DNA of 61,871 nucleotides from Lachnospiraceae bacterium (GTDB taxonomy: Bacteria > Bacillota > Clostridia > Lachnospirales > Lachnospiraceae), in NCBI GenBank assembly GCA_022791635.1, contig JAAVZL010000040.1, forward strand, positions 1-61,871, in the 5' to 3' direction. Both the position numbers and the translations under genes were made by a program. Under the pieces are notes generated by a model, which saw only the letters and a list, made by a program, of their open reading frames with translations, made no database searches and had not been told where the DNA came from. Shown here piece after piece: positions 60,336 through 61,871 of this stretch (the stretch's first letter is position 1; the number at the start of each line of letters is the position of its first letter).

Positions 60336-60340
60336 AGCCC

Positions 60341-60970
60341 TTGTTTGACCTGATTCGCCCCATTCCGGCTCTGGCTTGGATTCCCTTAATGACTTTGTGG
60401 TTCGGGATTGGAGAATCCTCCAAGATTGCGCTTATCTATCTTAGAACCCTGATGCCGGTGCTGGTCAATACCTATACAGGGGTACGGATGATTCCCCAGC
60501 TAAACATTGATGTGGCCCTGCCGGAGAAGCTGCGCGGGGTATCAAAAAAGGAGCGCTATGAGCACGCGCAGAAATTTATCGACCTGGTGGGCCTTCACGG
60601 CTTTGAGAAATACTACCCCCATCAGCTTTCCGGCGGTATGAAGCAGCGGGTGGGAATTGCCAGGGCCTATGCCAGCGACTGCGAAATCCTTCTGATGGAC
60701 GAGCCCTACAGGCAGATGGACATCAAAACCCGTTTTTATCTGGAGGATGAGGTGATCCGCATCTGGAAGGAGTATCAGAAAACCGTTGCGTTTATTACGC
60801 ATAACATTGAGGAGGCGGTGTATCTGGCAGAGCGCGTATTGATTTTAAGCAGCAAGCCCACCAAGGTGAAGGAGGAGATCACGATTTCTCTGCCCCACCC
60901 CCGCAATGTGGAGGATCCGGAATTTGTCAGAATCCGCAATTACATTACGGATCAGATTCGATGGTGGTAA
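60341..60970 (+). pseudogene. Remnant: SsuC-like permease piece joined to an SsuB-like ATPase piece
   Basis: Starting in another frame right after the previous stop, LFDLIRPIPALAWIPLMTLWFG through VRMIPQ is the next part of the same permease, so a frameshift lies near 60331. After about residue 54 the frame turns into an ABC ATPase middle: VALPEKLRGVSKKERYEHA, SGGMKQRVGIARAYA, Walker B ILLMDEP, THNIEEAVYLAERV. Walker A and the N-terminus of the ATPase and the end of the permease are deleted. No working transporter can result. Confidence 0.85.
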
Positions 60971-60984
60971 AGGGAAGGAGACGT

Positions 60985-61704
60985 ATGAAAAAACCAAATC
61001 TTATTTATCTTATGGTGGATCACCAAATTTATTATCGCCATGGCTGGGACCATGGCCCCAGAATTCAGCGGAAAAATTTTGAGGAGTTTGCCAGAGGAGG
61101 CGTGGAATTTACCAGGGCCTACTCGGAAAATCCCCTCTGCGGCCCCTCCAGAAGGAGTGTTTTGACGGGCCTTTACTCTCACCACCATGGGGAGGTGCTC
61201 AACGATGTGAATGTGCCCTTTTCAAACCGGACCTATCTTGATATTCTAACAGATGAGGGATACCGCAATTATTACTTTGGAAAATGGCATGCAGGCATGG
61301 GAACGGCCCTTGAACACGGCTGTGAGGGCTACTGCTATCCCTCCTATGGGAATCTCTACCTGACTCCGGAATATGAGGCTTACCTGGAGGAAAAGCATTT
61401 GCCAAGACCTGTGGTTGAGATCGAGTGCACCATGGATCCCTGGCGGCTTGATTTGATTCCGGGAAAGACCTATATTCAGGATAAGGAATGGTCCAATGAG
61501 CAGGCTTCGGGGATTCTTCTTACGCCAAAGGAAACCCATGAGGCCTTTTTTCTTGCGGACATGGTGTGCCGCCAGCTGGAGGAGATAAGGAAATCCGATT
61601 CCGAAAAGCACCAGGGCCTCGTAAGAGAGCTTGACGAAAAGCTTCATGCCTGGGTGGAATGCTCATGTACGGTAAAGAAGCAAGAGACCGAAAACAAGAG
61701 ATAG
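60985..61704 (+). pseudogene. Truncated type I sulfatase
   Basis: The ATG at 60985 follows GGAAGGAG. The product (239 residues) begins KPNLIYLMVDHQ and has the formylglycine motif C-G-P-S-R at Cys52, followed by LTGLYSHHHGE and YYFGKWHAGM. Full-length sulfatases have about 450-500 residues; this one ends after LDEKLHAW with a short unrelated tail. The cysteine-type site would need an anaerobic maturase, and the maturase-like gene at 44134-45240 is broken. Confidence 0.8.
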
Positions 61705-61871
61705 ACCGCCAGCACCACACTATACCGAATCAAAGAACCAAAGACCAAAAGACAAGCATTGTGGAAATGTGCATAACAGGCTATGGAATCATGGATAACT
61801 CTATTCACAGCACATGGAAAAACTAAAGAACGGCTTTCCCACGTCCTGCAAACAGAGTTACCCACAATTCC
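61705..61871. other. Non-coding right edge with DnaA-box-like motifs
   Basis: No gene is seen. Several near-matches to the DnaA box occur (TTACCCACA at 61858-61866; GGATAAC near 61793; TTGTGGAAA near 61760; CATGGAAAA near 61813). The text resembles a degenerate origin region, but no box is perfect and no dnaA is visible within the window. Confidence 0.3.

Noticed and set aside
1..61871. CRISPR arrays, prophage, rRNA or recombinase genes
   Set aside because: No regularly spaced short repeats, no phage structural genes, no rRNA sequence and no serine or tyrosine recombinase were seen on either strand.

Overview
The window looks like a chromosomal segment of a Firmicute of class Clostridia, most likely a Lachnospiraceae gut commensal. 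The evidence is a SCIFF ranthipeptide with its radical SAM maturase, a TIGR04086-type membrane protein, a HemZ-type radical SAM protein, a fused SecDF, strong AGGAGG ribosome binding sites and sigma-A type promoters. No taxon can be fixed from sequence reading alone.

Layout. (1) Positions 1-437 form a promoter cassette between 120-bp inverted repeats. It carries a sigma-A promoter firing right and, on the other strand, a canonical intrinsic terminator. Inversion would both turn the promoter away and place a terminator in front of the operon. (2) Positions 330-1576 hold two NusG/LoaP-type antiterminator genes. (3) Positions 1606-26269 are a compact, AT-rich, single-direction surface polysaccharide operon of 27 genes. 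It has a priming sugar phosphotransferase, glycosyltransferases, Wzy-like polymerase, Wzx-like flippase and O-acyltransferases. It also has a nonulosonate (pseudaminate/legionaminate-like) module at 5325-9371. The most unusual part, at 20971-26269, encodes a GAPDH paralogue, a glycerate-kinase-family kinase, a LicC-like nucleotidyltransferase, an SDR, a dehydroquinate-synthase-fold cyclase and a VOC protein. The last five match the enzyme classes used to make activated C7-cyclitols (pseudosugars) in the validamycin and acarbose pathways. A strong terminator at 26435-26473 closes the operon.

(4) Positions 26522-47000 are GC-richer housekeeping DNA: CNNM/CorC protein, SCIFF system, secDF, recJ, apt, relA, a metallo-beta-lactamase-fold hydrolase, hemZ, an HD-GYP protein, hisS, aspS and glyA. 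(5) Positions 47300-56200 are a cell-envelope region: MacB-type ABC system with a CARDB-like membrane protein, a cell-wall amidase and a large MBG-repeat surface protein. (6) Positions 56191-59266 run leftward: LUD protein, rubrerythrin, a small unknown protein, tRNA-Gly(GCC) and a DUF3990/DUF3791 module. (7) Positions 59619-61704 are a decayed island. Pieces of an SsuA/TauA-like binding protein, an SsuC-like permease and an SsuB-like ATPase are stitched together by deletions, followed by a truncated sulfatase. A sulfatase-maturase-like gene at 44134-45240 is broken by an amber codon, so enzyme and maturase seem to have been lost together.

The GC-rich part contains families of small structured elements. 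H has four long hairpins at gene 3' ends whose outer arms are unique to each copy yet nearly perfectly self-complementary. S has three copies just upstream of recJ, apt and aspS, with a covarying stem and, in two copies, 10-bp flanking direct repeats. There is also a 137-bp MITE at the stop codon of the TIGR04086-type gene, and a hairpin flanked by a 17-bp duplication before hisS. The candidate new systems are the promoter/terminator flip cassette driving a LoaP-controlled operon, the cyclitol-like sugar module inside it, and the H and S element families.
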